Positions 9,050-18,379 of a DNA stretch of 64,000 bases are shown in pieces. Positions within the stretch are counted from its first letter, which is position 1. Every line of letters starts with the position of its first letter. The translations under genes and the position numbers were made by a program. A model generated the notes under the pieces. That model worked only from the letters and a program-made list of their open reading frames with translations. It did no database searches and had not been told where the DNA came from. The stretch comes from an uncultured Pelagimonas sp. GTDB lineage: Bacteria; Pseudomonadota; Alphaproteobacteria; Rhodobacterales; Rhodobacteraceae. Location of the stretch: NCBI RefSeq assembly GCF_947498515.1, contig NZ_CANMKO010000003.1, forward strand, positions 1 to 64,000. The letters run 5' to 3'.

Positions 9050-11461
9050 TCAGCCGCGCATTCGATCCCCGTTTGCATCAAACAAGGGGGCAGTCAAAAG
9101 GCGAGAATTGCACATCTTTCCAAGGATTTCGATCTCGGCCTTCATATCTTCTGATACCATTGCACGGGGCACCAAGGCGAGCGCAATCGATTTGCCCAAA
9201 TGATGTGAATACCCGCCTGACGTGCAGAACCCCTGAACCTTTCCCCCTATCCACACGGGTTCATAGGCATTTACGTCAGTGTCTATTGCGTCAACCTCAA
9301 AGGCCACCAAGGTCCGCTCTGGTGGGGCGTTCCGCTCGGCCTCGGCGGCGGCGCGACCGATGAAATCGGTGGTTTTCTTCCATGAAATGAAACGGTCTAA
9401 ACCGGTTTCCGCCGGCGTATAATCAGGTGAAAACTCACGCCCCCAAGAGCCAAAGAACTTGTCCAACCGCAGGCTCATCATCGCCCGCATGCCAAAGGGT
9501 TTTAACCCCAAAGGTTGCCCCGCGTCCCATAGGGTCTGCCAAAGGGCGCGTTGTTCCATGGCATCTACATAGATTTCATAGCCCAGATCGCCGGTATAGC
9601 TCACCCGCTGCACAATGGCGGTCGATAGCCCGATGGTGACCTGACGCACATCCATGAACCGCATGTCCGAGATGTCTTGGCGTGCAACTGCCTGCAAAAG
9701 ATCCCTGGCACGTGGTCCGGCAATCTGAAACCCGGTGCGCCGGTCCGATACGTTGTCGAGGGTCACATCGCCCTCTGGCTCATGCGCCATAAACCACCGC
9801 ATGTGATAGGCCTGCGCGCCATATGAGCCGGTGATTTGGAAATGCGTTTCGCTCAGGCAACTTACGGTGAAATCCCCGATGATGCGCCCCTTGGGGGACA
9901 ACATTGGCGTTAGGGAAAGCCGCCCCGGCTTGGGGATGCGCCCCGCCATGATACGGTCAAGCCAGGCGCGCGCGCCCGATCCTTGCACATTGTATTTGCC
10001 AAAATTCTGGACCTCGTTGATCCCGACGGCCTCGCGTACGGCTTTGACCTCGCGCGCAGTGGCCTCAAAAGCGTTGGAGCGGCGGAAAGACGGTGTTTCA
10101 AGGCGCGGCTCATCTGGAGCGGCAAAGTAATTGGGCACTTCTAACCCGTATTGCTGCCCCCAAACCGCGCCCATCTTGTCAAAGACGTCATACATCGGTG
10201 TCGTGCGAAGCGGCCTTGCGGCGGGTAGCTCTTCGTTGGGGTAGGAGACGCTAAAGCGGGTCTGATAATTCTCGACCACCTTGGGCAAGGTGTACCCCGG
10301 TGTGATCCAGCGCCCATAGCGGGCTACGTCCATCGCCGCAGTATCGCGTTCGCATTCGCCTTGCACCATCCACTGCGCCAACATCAAACCCACACCGCCG
10401 CCTTGGCTAAACCCGGCCATGACACCACAAGCGCTCCAATAGCCGCGCAGCCCCGGTATGGGGCCGACAAGCGGGTTGCCATCGGGGGCAAAGGTGAACG
10501 GCCCGTGGATCACCGATTTGACCCCGGCGGTCTCCAAAACAGGAAAACGTTTATAGGCAAAGGCGATGCTGTCTTCGATCTTGTCAAAATCATCCGGGAG
10601 CAATTCGTGACCAAAGTCCCAAGGCGTGCCATCCACAGCCCATGGGCGGCAAGGTTGTTCGTAAAATCCAATACATAGACCGCGGCCCTCTTGGCGCAGA
10701 TAGCTTTCACCAGCCGGGTCCATGACATGGGGGTGTTCGGTCTCGCGTTCATAGATGTCGGCAATGTCGTCGGTGACGATGTATTGATGTTCCATCGGGT
10801 GCAGTGGCAGGTAAACACCGGCCATCTCCCCGACCTCTCGCGCCCAAAGGCCACCGGCATTCACCACATGTTCGGTGTGAATGGTGCCCTTGTCGGTGAC
10901 GACATCCCATGTGCCATCGGTGCGCTGGTTGGTTTCAATCACCTTGGTATGTGTGACGATGTCCGCTCCACCAAGGCGCGCGGCTTTGGCATAGGCATGG
11001 GTGGTTCCCGACGGATCGAGATGGCCATCAAGCGGGTCATAAAGCGCGCCTATGATCCCATCCGTGTTGATTATCGGTGCGAATTTTTTAATGTCGTCAG
11101 GGCTGAAAATCTCGGTTTCAAGGCCCATGAAACGATGTTTGGCGCGTTCTGCCAACAACATGTCAAACCGGTCTTGGTTATCGGCAAGGGTTAGGCCACC
11201 GACATGGTGCAAGCCACATGACATGCCGGTGATTTCTTCTAACTCTTTGTAAAGGTTGATCGTGTACCCCTGAAGTGCGGCCATGTTGGTATCGCCGTTT
11301 AGGGTGTGAAATCCACCTGCCGCGTGCCAGGTTGAGCCGCTGGTAAGCTCAGAACGCTCCAACAACATAACATCAGACCAACCCAGCTTGGTCAGGTGGT
11401 ACAAAACCGATGCTCCTACAACGCCGCCTCCGATCACGACAACACGGGTGGTGGTCTTCAT
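9050..11461 (-). CDS. Dimethylglycine/sarcosine dehydrogenase-like FAD protein with GcvT domain
   Basis: 803 residues. It opens with a Rossmann FAD motif (VVVIGGGVVGASVL, residues 7-20). STWHAAGG around His46 matches the conserved segment that carries the covalently flavinylated His in dimethylglycine and sarcosine dehydrogenases. Residues up to about 420 form the DAO-type oxidase domain. The C-terminal half is a glycine-cleavage T-protein-like folate-binding domain, suggesting that formaldehyde from N-demethylation is passed to tetrahydrofolate. The ATG has AGGAG nine bases upstream. The gene stands alone and diverges from a chemoreceptor; a 15-bp perfect palindrome lies 80 bases before the start. 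The exact methylamine substrate cannot be read from sequence. Confidence 0.87.
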   Translation of the reverse strand: MKTTTRVVVIGGGVVGASVLYHLTKLGWSDVMLLERSELTSGSTWHAAGGFHTLNGDTNMAALQGYTINLYKELEEITGMSCGLHHVGGLTLADNQDRFDMLLAERAKHRFMGLETEIFSPDDIKKFAPIINTDGIIGALYDPLDGHLDPSGTTHAYAKAARLGGADIVTHTKVIETNQRTDGTWDVVTDKGTIHTEHVVNAGGLWAREVGEMAGVYLPLHPMEHQYIVTDDIADIYERETEHPHVMDPAGESYLRQEGRGLCIGFYEQPCRPWAVDGTPWDFGHELLPDDFDKIEDSIAFAYKRFPVLETAGVKSVIHGPFTFAPDGNPLVGPIPGLRGYWSACGVMAGFSQGGGVGLMLAQWMVQGECERDTAAMDVARYGRWITPGYTLPKVVENYQTRFSVSYPNEELPAARPLRTTPMYDVFDKMGAVWGQQYGLEVPNYFAAPDEPRLETPSFRRSNAFEATAREVKAVREAVGINEVQNFGKYNVQGSGARAWLDRIMAGRIPKPGRLSLTPMLSPKGRIIGDFTVSCLSETHFQITGSYGAQAYHMRWFMAHEPEGDVTLDNVSDRRTGFQIAGPRARDLLQAVARQDISDMRFMDVRQVTIGLSTAIVQRVSYTGDLGYEIYVDAMEQRALWQTLWDAGQPLGLKPFGMRAMMSLRLDKFFGSWGREFSPDYTPAETGLDRFISWKKTTDFIGRAAAEAERNAPPERTLVAFEVDAIDTDVNAYEPVWIGGKVQGFCTSGGYSHHLGKSIALALVPRAMVSEDMKAEIEILGKMCNSRLLTAPLFDANGDRMRG

Positions 11462-11540
11462 GGCAGTCTCCTTGCAGGTGGTTTTTTACGGATATGAGAT
11501 AAGTCTAGGAAGCCGCAAATGCCTTCGCTTTCCCCAAACA

Positions 11541-11555
11541 CGACACATTGTGTCG
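11541..11555. promoter_or_regulatory. 15-bp palindrome, candidate operator
   Basis: CGACACATTGTGTCG is a perfect inverted repeat (7+1+7) in the 233-bp divergent gap between the flavoprotein and chemoreceptor genes, 80 bases before the flavoprotein start. The arms are too tight and lack a T-tract, so it fits a dimeric repressor site better than a terminator. Confidence 0.5.
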
Positions 11556-11694
11556 CTTTTGATACCTCTGCGGGAAATCTTTAACTTTAAGCGCTTTTTT
11601 GGACGATCTGCTGCTTATTTCAGCAGAGATAAATATTTGATGCCTAGGCTCGGTCGAAATGTAAGCCAAACCCCCGAATATCGGAGCCGCATGA

Positions 11695-13494
11695 ATGTCC
11701 GCACTCTTTCGTCTAAGTATCGCCTCCAAAGTCTATTTGCTGATCGCTTTTTTCATAGCGTCCAGTCTTGGCGCAGCTTGGGTGTCGGTCTCGATGATGG
11801 AGCGAAATACCTATGCTCTGAGAGAAGCGCATCTGAAGGATGTTGTTGAAACCGCGCGTAGTCAGTTGGTTGCGTTGCAAGCCGAGGTTGATGCCGGGGA
11901 GATGACACTTGAAGACGCCCAAGCCGAAGGGGCCAAGCGTCTGGCGATCGTGCGCTACAGTGGTTCCGAATACATGTTTGCCTCGGACTATGAGGCCAAT
12001 GTGACGGCGCATCCGCGGGATAGTCTGTTGGGATCAAATCAGTGGGAATTAGAAGATAAAAGCGGCCAAAAGATCTACCAAGAAGGGATTGCTCTGGCAC
12101 AGAGCGGGCCGCAAGGCGGGGCATTTTACTACATCTGGAATCGCGGCACCACCGAGGGCAGCGAACAGTTCGAAACCAAGATGAGCTATGTTTTGCCTTT
12201 CGAACCCTGGGGGTGGATGGTTGGAACTGGCACGTTTGTGACCGACATCGAAGCCATGACAGCAGAGGTTCGCAACACCTTGATGACATTGATTGGCGCA
12301 GGCATTGCCGCGATTATGATCATCGGTGGGCTTTTGGCCGTAAGCATCAGTCGACCGGTCAAGCGCTTGAAAAACAGAATGCATTCCCTTTCAGAAGGCA
12401 ACTATGATGAGCCGGTTCCCTACACCAAGGGACGAACGGAGATGGCACAAATGGCGCAAAGCATTCTGGTGTTTCGCGATGCTATGAAAACCAAAGCCGA
12501 GCTGGAAGCCAAAGAGGAACTCGCACGCGCTGAACGTGAAGCTGACATGCAAATGCAGCAGGATATTGTTGAGGAGTTGGCCGAAGGTTTGAATGGCCTT
12601 GCTTGTGGGAACCTGCAGGTGGACATCACAAATGAGTATTCGGGCCTGTATGAAAAGCTACGGTTGGACTTTAATCAAACCGTCGAAACGTTGCGCGATT
12701 TGATCGGAAATATCATAGCGATGTCTTCTGAATTGGAAGCACGCAGTCGAGGCATCAACGATTCCGCTCAACGGGTCGCAGTGAGTTCGGAACGCTCCGC
12801 AGCGACATTGGAAGAAACAGCAGCCGCTTTGGAAGAATTGACGAACACGGTCAACCAAGCTGCCCAAAGTGCCGAAGATGTTGATGGTATCGTCAAAGGT
12901 GCTCAGGATCGCGCGGCGACAAGCGGAACAGTTGTCGATCAGGCCGTTGGCGCAATGAATGAGATTGAAGGCTCGTCAAAAGAAATTTCCAAGATCACAA
13001 GTGTGATTGATGACATTGCCTTTCAAACGAACTTGCTTGCTCTCAATGCCGGGGTCGAAGCTGCGCGTGCAGGTGAAAGCGGTCAGGGTTTTGCAGTTGT
13101 GGCCAGCGAAGTACGTGCATTGGCAGGGCGTGCCTCTGAGGCTGCGAGTGAAATCAAAAGCCTTATTACCGCAAGTGGCGATGAGGTGTCGCGCGGCAGC
13201 GAGCTTGTCGACGGGGCCGGCAAAGCACTGGGTGAAATCTCGGATTCTGTGTCTCAAATCAGCGGCCATGTGGCCAACATCACATCGGGTACCAAAGAGC
13301 AATCAATTGGCTTGTCAGAAATCAACAATGCGATGGCCGAGTTGGATCGTTCTACCCAGCAAAACGCGGCGATGTTTCAGGAAACGCTGTCGGAATCTGA
13401 AATACTTACTCGAAAGGCGGTCGAACTGGCGCAGCGCGTTTCACATTTCAAACTTGAAAAGGCCGACGTGGAACCGATCTCTGACGCAGCTTAA
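11695..13494 (+). CDS. Methyl-accepting chemotaxis protein with sCache_2 sensor
   Basis: 599 residues. A transmembrane helix at about 10-30 is followed by a periplasmic single-Cache type 2 domain (about 40-185, with RYSGSEYMFASDY and PWGWMVGTGTFVTD segments). A second helix lies at about 195-215, with HAMP segments next. The cytoplasmic signalling tip is clear: DIAFQTNLLALNAGVEAARAG then GFAVVASEVRALAGR, the conserved CheA/CheW-binding hairpin. It should sense a small ligand, often a carboxylate for this sensor class, and control motility. The stop codon overlaps that of the convergent CorC-type gene. No che genes are in the window. Confidence 0.92.
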   Translation: MSALFRLSIASKVYLLIAFFIASSLGAAWVSVSMMERNTYALREAHLKDVVETARSQLVALQAEVDAGEMTLEDAQAEGAKRLAIVRYSGSEYMFASDYEANVTAHPRDSLLGSNQWELEDKSGQKIYQEGIALAQSGPQGGAFYYIWNRGTTEGSEQFETKMSYVLPFEPWGWMVGTGTFVTDIEAMTAEVRNTLMTLIGAGIAAIMIIGGLLAVSISRPVKRLKNRMHSLSEGNYDEPVPYTKGRTEMAQMAQSILVFRDAMKTKAELEAKEELARAEREADMQMQQDIVEELAEGLNGLACGNLQVDITNEYSGLYEKLRLDFNQTVETLRDLIGNIIAMSSELEARSRGINDSAQRVAVSSERSAATLEETAAALEELTNTVNQAAQSAEDVDGIVKGAQDRAATSGTVVDQAVGAMNEIEGSSKEISKITSVIDDIAFQTNLLALNAGVEAARAGESGQGFAVVASEVRALAGRASEAASEIKSLITASGDEVSRGSELVDGAGKALGEISDSVSQISGHVANITSGTKEQSIGLSEINNAMAELDRSTQQNAAMFQETLSESEILTRKAVELAQRVSHFKLEKADVEPISDAA

Positions 13495-14822
13495 GTCGCT
13501 TGCATAGCAGCACTGACCAGAGGGCGGACTTTCAACAGTGTAATCCGGTTGTGTTCACGTTCCATGACTTGAAAGCGAAAGTTGTGGAAAGAGAATACTT
13601 GACCCACAACAGGGATCATCTGGGCTTCGTGAATGACCAGTCCGGCAACCGTATTGGCCTCATCATCAGGCAATGTCCAATCGGTTGCACGATTGAAATC
13701 ACGGATCGTCATAGCGCCTTCGATGAGGTAATCCCCATCTTCGGACTTGCGAATTTCCTGCTCGGCATCTGGGTCAAATTCATCGGTGATTTCACCAACG
13801 ATTTCTTCGAGAATATCTTCGAGTGTGATCAGCCCTTGCAATGATCCGTATTCATCGACGACCAGCGCAAAGTGCGTCCGGCGGCGTAGAAATTGCCGCA
13901 TCTGATCATCCAAAGCCGTGGTGTCGGGCACAAAATAGGGTTTCATCGCGACATCTGTCACCTTGAACCCTTTGAGCGCATCGGCAGCCGTTTCTGCCCC
14001 GTCCAAAAGTCCATACATGGCGCGCAACAGGTCTTTGGCGTGGATCACACCGATGATGTTTTCCGGGTCATCTCGAAAGACGGGTAGGCGGGTATGGCTA
14101 CTCTGTAGACACTGCGCAAGGATGTCCTGAGGTGGCGCATCGGCATCAATCATTTCGATGCCAGAGCGGTGAAGCATGATTTCCTCGACGGTGCGTTCCG
14201 CTAAGTCCAAGGCACCCAAAATTCGGTCTCGGTCTTCCTTTTCGACGACACCTTCGGAGTGGCCAAGCTGTAAAGCACCGGCGATTTCCTCACGTACGGC
14301 AAGGATATGGCTGTCGGGATCGGTTTGCACACCAAAGAGACTAAGCACGCCCCGCACCAAGAGACGCACAGCCGATACCACCGGCGCAAACCAGCGCACA
14401 ATAAAGCTAATCGGAGTGGCGACACGCGCAGCGGCGGTTTCGGGGTTTGTGATCGCGTAGGTCTTGGGCAGGACCTCTGCGAAAATCAAAACCAAAAGTG
14501 TCATGACCAAGGTGGCAAGCGCAACGCCGCTTTCACCGAAAAGGCGCGTGAACAAGGCCGTGGCAAGCGAGGTTGCCAAAATATTCACAAGGTTGTTGCC
14601 CAGCAAGACCGACCCGATCAGACGTTCATTGTCTTCGGTAATCTCCAGCGCAGTTGTGGCCCCACGGGACCCTTTGTCATGGGCGGCGCGCAATTTGCCC
14701 CGCGACGCGGCGGTCAGCGCGGTTTCCGAGCCTGAGAAAAAGGCGGATAGGGTCAAAAGCGCCAGAATTGACAAGGATGTGATCCAAAATGCGGAGTCAA
14801 TCAGGCTGGTCTCGGCTTCCAT
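13491..14822 (-). CDS. HlyC/CorC (CNNM) family membrane protein
   Basis: 443 residues. The N-terminal DUF21/CNNM domain has three or four membrane segments (about 10-200), including FFSGSETALTAASRGKL. A CBS domain pair follows (ILAQCLQSSHTRLPVFRDD, later FALVVDEYGSLQGLITLEDI), and then the CorC_HlyC domain begins at EEIVGEITDEFD. Relatives take part in magnesium or cobalt efflux or resistance. The ATG at 14822 faces a divergent metallophosphoesterase gene 70 bases away, and the 3' end shares its stop codon bases with the convergent chemoreceptor gene. Confidence 0.9.
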   Translation of the reverse strand: MEAETSLIDSAFWITSLSILALLTLSAFFSGSETALTAASRGKLRAAHDKGSRGATTALEITEDNERLIGSVLLGNNLVNILATSLATALFTRLFGESGVALATLVMTLLVLIFAEVLPKTYAITNPETAAARVATPISFIVRWFAPVVSAVRLLVRGVLSLFGVQTDPDSHILAVREEIAGALQLGHSEGVVEKEDRDRILGALDLAERTVEEIMLHRSGIEMIDADAPPQDILAQCLQSSHTRLPVFRDDPENIIGVIHAKDLLRAMYGLLDGAETAADALKGFKVTDVAMKPYFVPDTTALDDQMRQFLRRRTHFALVVDEYGSLQGLITLEDILEEIVGEITDEFDPDAEQEIRKSEDGDYLIEGAMTIRDFNRATDWTLPDDEANTVAGLVIHEAQMIPVVGQVFSFHNFRFQVMEREHNRITLLKVRPLVSAAMQAT

Positions 14823-14892
14823 GCGTTGGGCTTTCCTTTATGGTTACGCAGGTTATGGGGCCGGGGCGGCGCGCAATCAAGGGGAGCAGGCC

Positions 14893-15729
14893 ATGGAAGC
14901 CTTTCGTAATGTGCATCTTTTTGACGAAGACGGGCCGGTTTTGATCTTTGGTGGCCCATATTCGAACTTGCAAGCCACTCAGGCGATGCGTGCCGAAGCG
15001 CAGCGGCGGGGCATTCCATCCGAGCGCTGTATTTGCACCGGCGACGTGGTGGCTTATTGTGGAAACCCAGCGGAGACGGTTGCCGAGATCCGTGATTGGG
15101 GATGCGCCGTTGTGGCAGGCAATTGCGAAAGGCAACTTGCCAGCGGTGCGCAGGATTGCGGATGTGGTTTTGAAGAGGGCACGACCTGCGATCTCTTGTC
15201 GGCTGGTTGGTTTTCCTTTGCGAGCGCGGCTCTTGATCAAGACGCGCGCAATTGGATGATGGAGCTGCCAGATTCAATCAGTTTCGGACGTGGGGAAAGC
15301 GCCCCCGATTGTTTCTGCATCCATGGAGGCCTCACAGACATCAGCCGTTTTCTCTGGTCCTGTTCACCGCAAGCCGAATTTGATGAAGAGCTAAGAGAAC
15401 TTGCGACGCGATCAGGAAAGGGCACACCGAATTATGTGTTCGCCGGGCATAGCGGTATCCCCTTTGATCGTCGCATAGGGGACGTTCGATGGATCAATGC
15501 CGGCGTGATTGGCATGCCGCCCAATGACGGATGCCAAACCGGGCGGTTTGTGGTGTTGGATCAAGGGAAAGTCGAGTTTTTTGACCTAACTTACGATCAT
15601 ATCGGCGCGCGCGCCGCCATGGAGAAGGCGGGGTTAACGCAAGGCTATCACCTTGGTCTGACCTCAGGATTTTGGCCATCAGAAGATGTTTTGCCGCTGG
15701 AGTTGCGCCGCGATGTCAAAGCCGGTTAG
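14893..15729 (+). CDS. Metallophosphoesterase-fold protein with altered first metal motif
   Basis: 278 residues. The fold is indicated by TGDVVAYCGNP (Asp51), VVAGNCERQL (Asn77), CIHGG and FAGHSGIPF, which are motifs II to V of calcineurin-like phosphoesterases of the ApaH/PrpE kind. The usual opening motif D-x-H-G-N-L is instead GGPYSNLQA, so the expected Asp and His ligands are Gly21 and Tyr23. The enzyme may bind one metal only, or have a changed activity. I chose the ATG at 14893 (GGGGAG nine bases upstream); the frame is open further upstream but overlaps the divergent CorC-type gene. The stop codon overlaps that of convergent xerD. Confidence 0.8.
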   Translation: MEAFRNVHLFDEDGPVLIFGGPYSNLQATQAMRAEAQRRGIPSERCICTGDVVAYCGNPAETVAEIRDWGCAVVAGNCERQLASGAQDCGCGFEEGTTCDLLSAGWFSFASAALDQDARNWMMELPDSISFGRGESAPDCFCIHGGLTDISRFLWSCSPQAEFDEELRELATRSGKGTPNYVFAGHSGIPFDRRIGDVRWINAGVIGMPPNDGCQTGRFVVLDQGKVEFFDLTYDHIGARAAMEKAGLTQGYHLGLTSGFWPSEDVLPLELRRDVKAG

Positions 15730-16652
15730 TCATCCGCCAATGGGTGATGTTCCAAAACCAGCTCTTTGAGCCGTTCTTCAAGCACATGTGTGTAGATTTC
15801 GGTCGTCGCCACATCCGCATGGCCAAGCAGGGTTTGGATCGCCCGTAAATCCGCGCCATTGGCCAAGAGGTGTGTGGCAAAGGCGTGGCGCAATGTGTGC
15901 GGCGTAACCTTGTCCGGTGACACTCCCGCTTCGACAGCAAACTCTTTGATCAGCAAATAAAACGCATGGCGGGTCAGATAGCCGGATTTCCCCCGCGAGG
16001 GGAACAGATAGCTGGATGCTGCTTTGCCCTTTTCCTGCGCCAGCGCATCCTGAGCATCGCGTGCCGCCAGCCAAACAGCCAAGGCCTTTCGCGCCGGTGG
16101 TGAAAGCGGAACCATGCGTTCCTTGTCTCCCTTACCGCGAACCAACAACATGCGCGGGTCACCGCGTGCAGCGGACACGGGCAACGAGACCAGCTCGGTC
16201 ACCCGCATTCCCGTGGCATAGAGAACCTGCATCAAACAGGTGTTGCGCAACCGGTCATGTTGGGTGCGGCCATGGGCACTCGCCGCGATAAGGAGGCGGT
16301 CAACCTCATCGGTGGATAGGGTTTTTGGTAGACGTTTGTCACGACCGGGGCCGGTGATTTGGACCGCTGGATTGTCGGTGCGCAACCCTTCTTCAAAGGC
16401 AAAACGGTAGAGTTGTTTGATCGACGATAGGCGACGGGCGCGTGTGGCCCGGGACAGACCTAGAATATCGCAATGTACAAGATAGGCTTCGATATCTGTG
16501 CGGGTTGCGACCAAAAAGTCAGACCCTTGATCACCTAGCCAAACCGATACGTGATCGAGATCACGCTCATAGGCCACCAAGGTATTGGAGGCCGCGCCAC
16601 GTTCGGCTGCAATGGCTTCTAGAAAGACCGAAATCCAACGATTTGGTGTCAT
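15726..16652 (-). CDS. xerD: Tyrosine recombinase XerD
   Basis: 308 residues, the normal length for XerC/XerD. An N-terminal SAM-like core-binding domain (about 5-90) precedes the catalytic domain with Arg150 (YATGMRVTEL), Lys175, His252-x-x-Arg255 (PHTLRHAFATHLL), His278 (LLGHADV) and the nucleophile Tyr287 (EIYTHV). With XerC it resolves chromosome dimers at dif during division. The start codon overlaps the stop of the upstream envelope-protein gene (ATGA), so the two are probably co-translated. The neighbourhood beside aroK/aroB marks it as the housekeeping copy, not a phage integrase. Confidence 0.92.
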   Translation of the reverse strand: MTPNRWISVFLEAIAAERGAASNTLVAYERDLDHVSVWLGDQGSDFLVATRTDIEAYLVHCDILGLSRATRARRLSSIKQLYRFAFEEGLRTDNPAVQITGPGRDKRLPKTLSTDEVDRLLIAASAHGRTQHDRLRNTCLMQVLYATGMRVTELVSLPVSAARGDPRMLLVRGKGDKERMVPLSPPARKALAVWLAARDAQDALAQEKGKAASSYLFPSRGKSGYLTRHAFYLLIKEFAVEAGVSPDKVTPHTLRHAFATHLLANGADLRAIQTLLGHADVATTEIYTHVLEERLKELVLEHHPLADD

Positions 16653-18142
16653 CGCCGGGCTCTTTCAGCATCCAAGATAATGAGCTGGAGGGCGGCGCGG
16701 CGCGCCGTTTCCTCAAGCCCAACGCCTCGGAAGGTCGCCAAAGCATCAGTCATATCTTGGCCATTGCCCTGTGCGCCACTAGCAAACAACGACATAGCGC
16801 GCAATATGACTTCGCCCAAACGCCCTTGTCTAAGCTGTTCCTTAAGAGTTTCCGGAATATCCGCAGTACCAAAACCCAATGCCACCGGTGTAACATGATC
16901 AAGGTCGGGGAGATCAGTTTCGGATGGCGGGCCTCCACGTGCGATGCTGGTGAAAAACCTTGTTTCGGCATTGTCTTGCGGAAGGGTCGCGGCCAATTCT
17001 TCGAACTGAGGTGATAAGAACACCGCGCGTCTTAAAATGCCCTGGGCGCGACCGGACAAGTCGACCTGAGACAAGCGGGTCGCAAACAAGTCGGCAAACG
17101 GGTCAAGCAATCGCGCACTGCGCATCTGTGGCCAGACTTCGATCAAAGCGCTTGAAACCGCGTCGGGGCGACCGCGGGTGAGCTCTTGTTCAAAACGTTG
17201 CAAGGCGCTGACACGGTCCCAAACCCCGCCGGACGCAGCGGCTTGGCGTTGCGTGTAAAGGCCCAGCAGTTGATTGGCAGGCAAGCTGCCGATCCGGGCA
17301 AGGCGTTCTGCGGCTTCGATCTGTGCGCGCCACCCGTTGTCACCGTTGAGGTCAAGCACCGAAAATTGCAACGGCAATGGTGCGGTTGGCAGGGGCTCTC
17401 CCAAGGCTTCAAACAGGCGAAACTCAAGAGGAGTTGGCCGGACTGGCGGCAACAAAGGCGGGCTGTCTTCGTGCAGTTCCGGATCAAGGAAACGCGCCAA
17501 GAGGTCGGATTTACGGCTGTCCAATTCGCCCAAGGTTTCGGCGCTGCGCAGGATCAATGCTGCGCGGTTCCAATCGCCGCCGCGAGCCGTGCAGTAAATT
17601 CGCAAGCCAAAGTCACTTGATAGGCGTGGACGGGCCAGCAAGGTCCGACATACGGGGTCGGGGCGACCAACCAAGAGATTGAGATCGGCCCAACGGGAAA
17701 ACAGTTGTGGGTCATCAACGCCGACAATGTCGAGCATGGCCAAGGCTTCGTCGACCGACCCATGGTCCAACAGCCAATCGAGACGATGGCCGAGATGGGC
17801 AACAGAAGCAGCCCCGCCGGCGGGAGGATCGGCCTCGGCAACCATCAAGGTGCGCATCAGATTGCGCAACGCCGGGACCGGTTGGTCAACCGCGCGGATC
17901 AGGTTTGACAAAGTTTCTGGGTCTGAGCCAAGCCAGAGGCTCCCCGGTAGGCCGGTTTTTGTACTGGGCAGCAGACCAACCGCGCCGGGGCCTTGTGACT
18001 CCAAGGGGGTTGATTCGATTTGTGGCGGCAAAGCGCTTTGGGCAACCGGCGCGTTTTGTGCGGCGGGGTTGCTTTGGCCTGCGACAAAACTTGGCAGGGC
18101 AGCAAGGGCCAAACCGGCCCAGAGAATCGGTTTAATTCGCAT
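16649..18142 (-). CDS. Uncharacterised exported protein upstream of xerD
   Basis: 497 residues from the chosen ATG. It begins with a signal peptide (MRIKPILWAGLALAALPSFVAG). The rest is rich in Ala, Leu, Arg and Pro, with many predicted short helices, for example a LARIGSLPANQLLGLYTQRQ-like stretch, reminiscent of helical solenoid repeats, but I recognise no named domain. It is the middle of a three-gene unit: the start lies inside the 3' end of a small membrane-protein gene, and its stop overlaps the xerD start. An in-frame ATG at 18160 would add six residues. Presumably periplasmic; function unknown. Confidence 0.75.
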   Translation of the reverse strand: MRIKPILWAGLALAALPSFVAGQSNPAAQNAPVAQSALPPQIESTPLESQGPGAVGLLPSTKTGLPGSLWLGSDPETLSNLIRAVDQPVPALRNLMRTLMVAEADPPAGGAASVAHLGHRLDWLLDHGSVDEALAMLDIVGVDDPQLFSRWADLNLLVGRPDPVCRTLLARPRLSSDFGLRIYCTARGGDWNRAALILRSAETLGELDSRKSDLLARFLDPELHEDSPPLLPPVRPTPLEFRLFEALGEPLPTAPLPLQFSVLDLNGDNGWRAQIEAAERLARIGSLPANQLLGLYTQRQAAASGGVWDRVSALQRFEQELTRGRPDAVSSALIEVWPQMRSARLLDPFADLFATRLSQVDLSGRAQGILRRAVFLSPQFEELAATLPQDNAETRFFTSIARGGPPSETDLPDLDHVTPVALGFGTADIPETLKEQLRQGRLGEVILRAMSLFASGAQGNGQDMTDALATFRGVGLEETARRAALQLIILDAERARR

Positions 18143-18281
18143 CCAGCTCAACAGGTACATGGATTTCTGTTTGCGGCGGGCTGAAATCTGCCCCAAAAAA
18201 CGGGCCGATATAGGCATAGGCCACAAGCGCGAGCGCCCCCAGCAAAGCCAGAATGAACAGCCATTTCAATAAGCGCCCCAT
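18132..18281 (-). CDS. Small single-helix membrane protein
   Basis: 49 residues starting MGRLLKWLFILALLG, with one transmembrane helix (about 5-27) and a short acidic, proline-containing tail that probably faces the periplasm. It overlaps the next gene by 11 bases, indicating translational coupling, and diverges from aroK about 100 bases away. No function is known to me. The basic residues before the helix fit an N-in orientation. Confidence 0.7.
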   Translation of the reverse strand: MGRLLKWLFILALLGALALVAYAYIGPFFGADFSPPQTEIHVPVELDAN

Positions 18282-18379
18282 ATGGATCGTTTCCCTGCCA
18301 CGTCGTTTTTTCGAACTTATACCTAGCCTTTTTGGCCGGTTCACGTCATTCACGCAACGAAATAAGGAATGAGCGAGAG

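Noticed and set aside
14464-14892. N-terminal part of the metallophosphoesterase frame overlapping the CorC-type gene
   Set aside because: The extension is antisense to a well-supported gene and has no domain; the ATG at 14893 has a ribosome site and begins the conserved region.
15726-16652. Phage or island integrase
   Set aside because: Length, motifs and the aroK/aroB neighbourhood fit housekeeping XerD; no tRNA, att repeats or phage genes are nearby.
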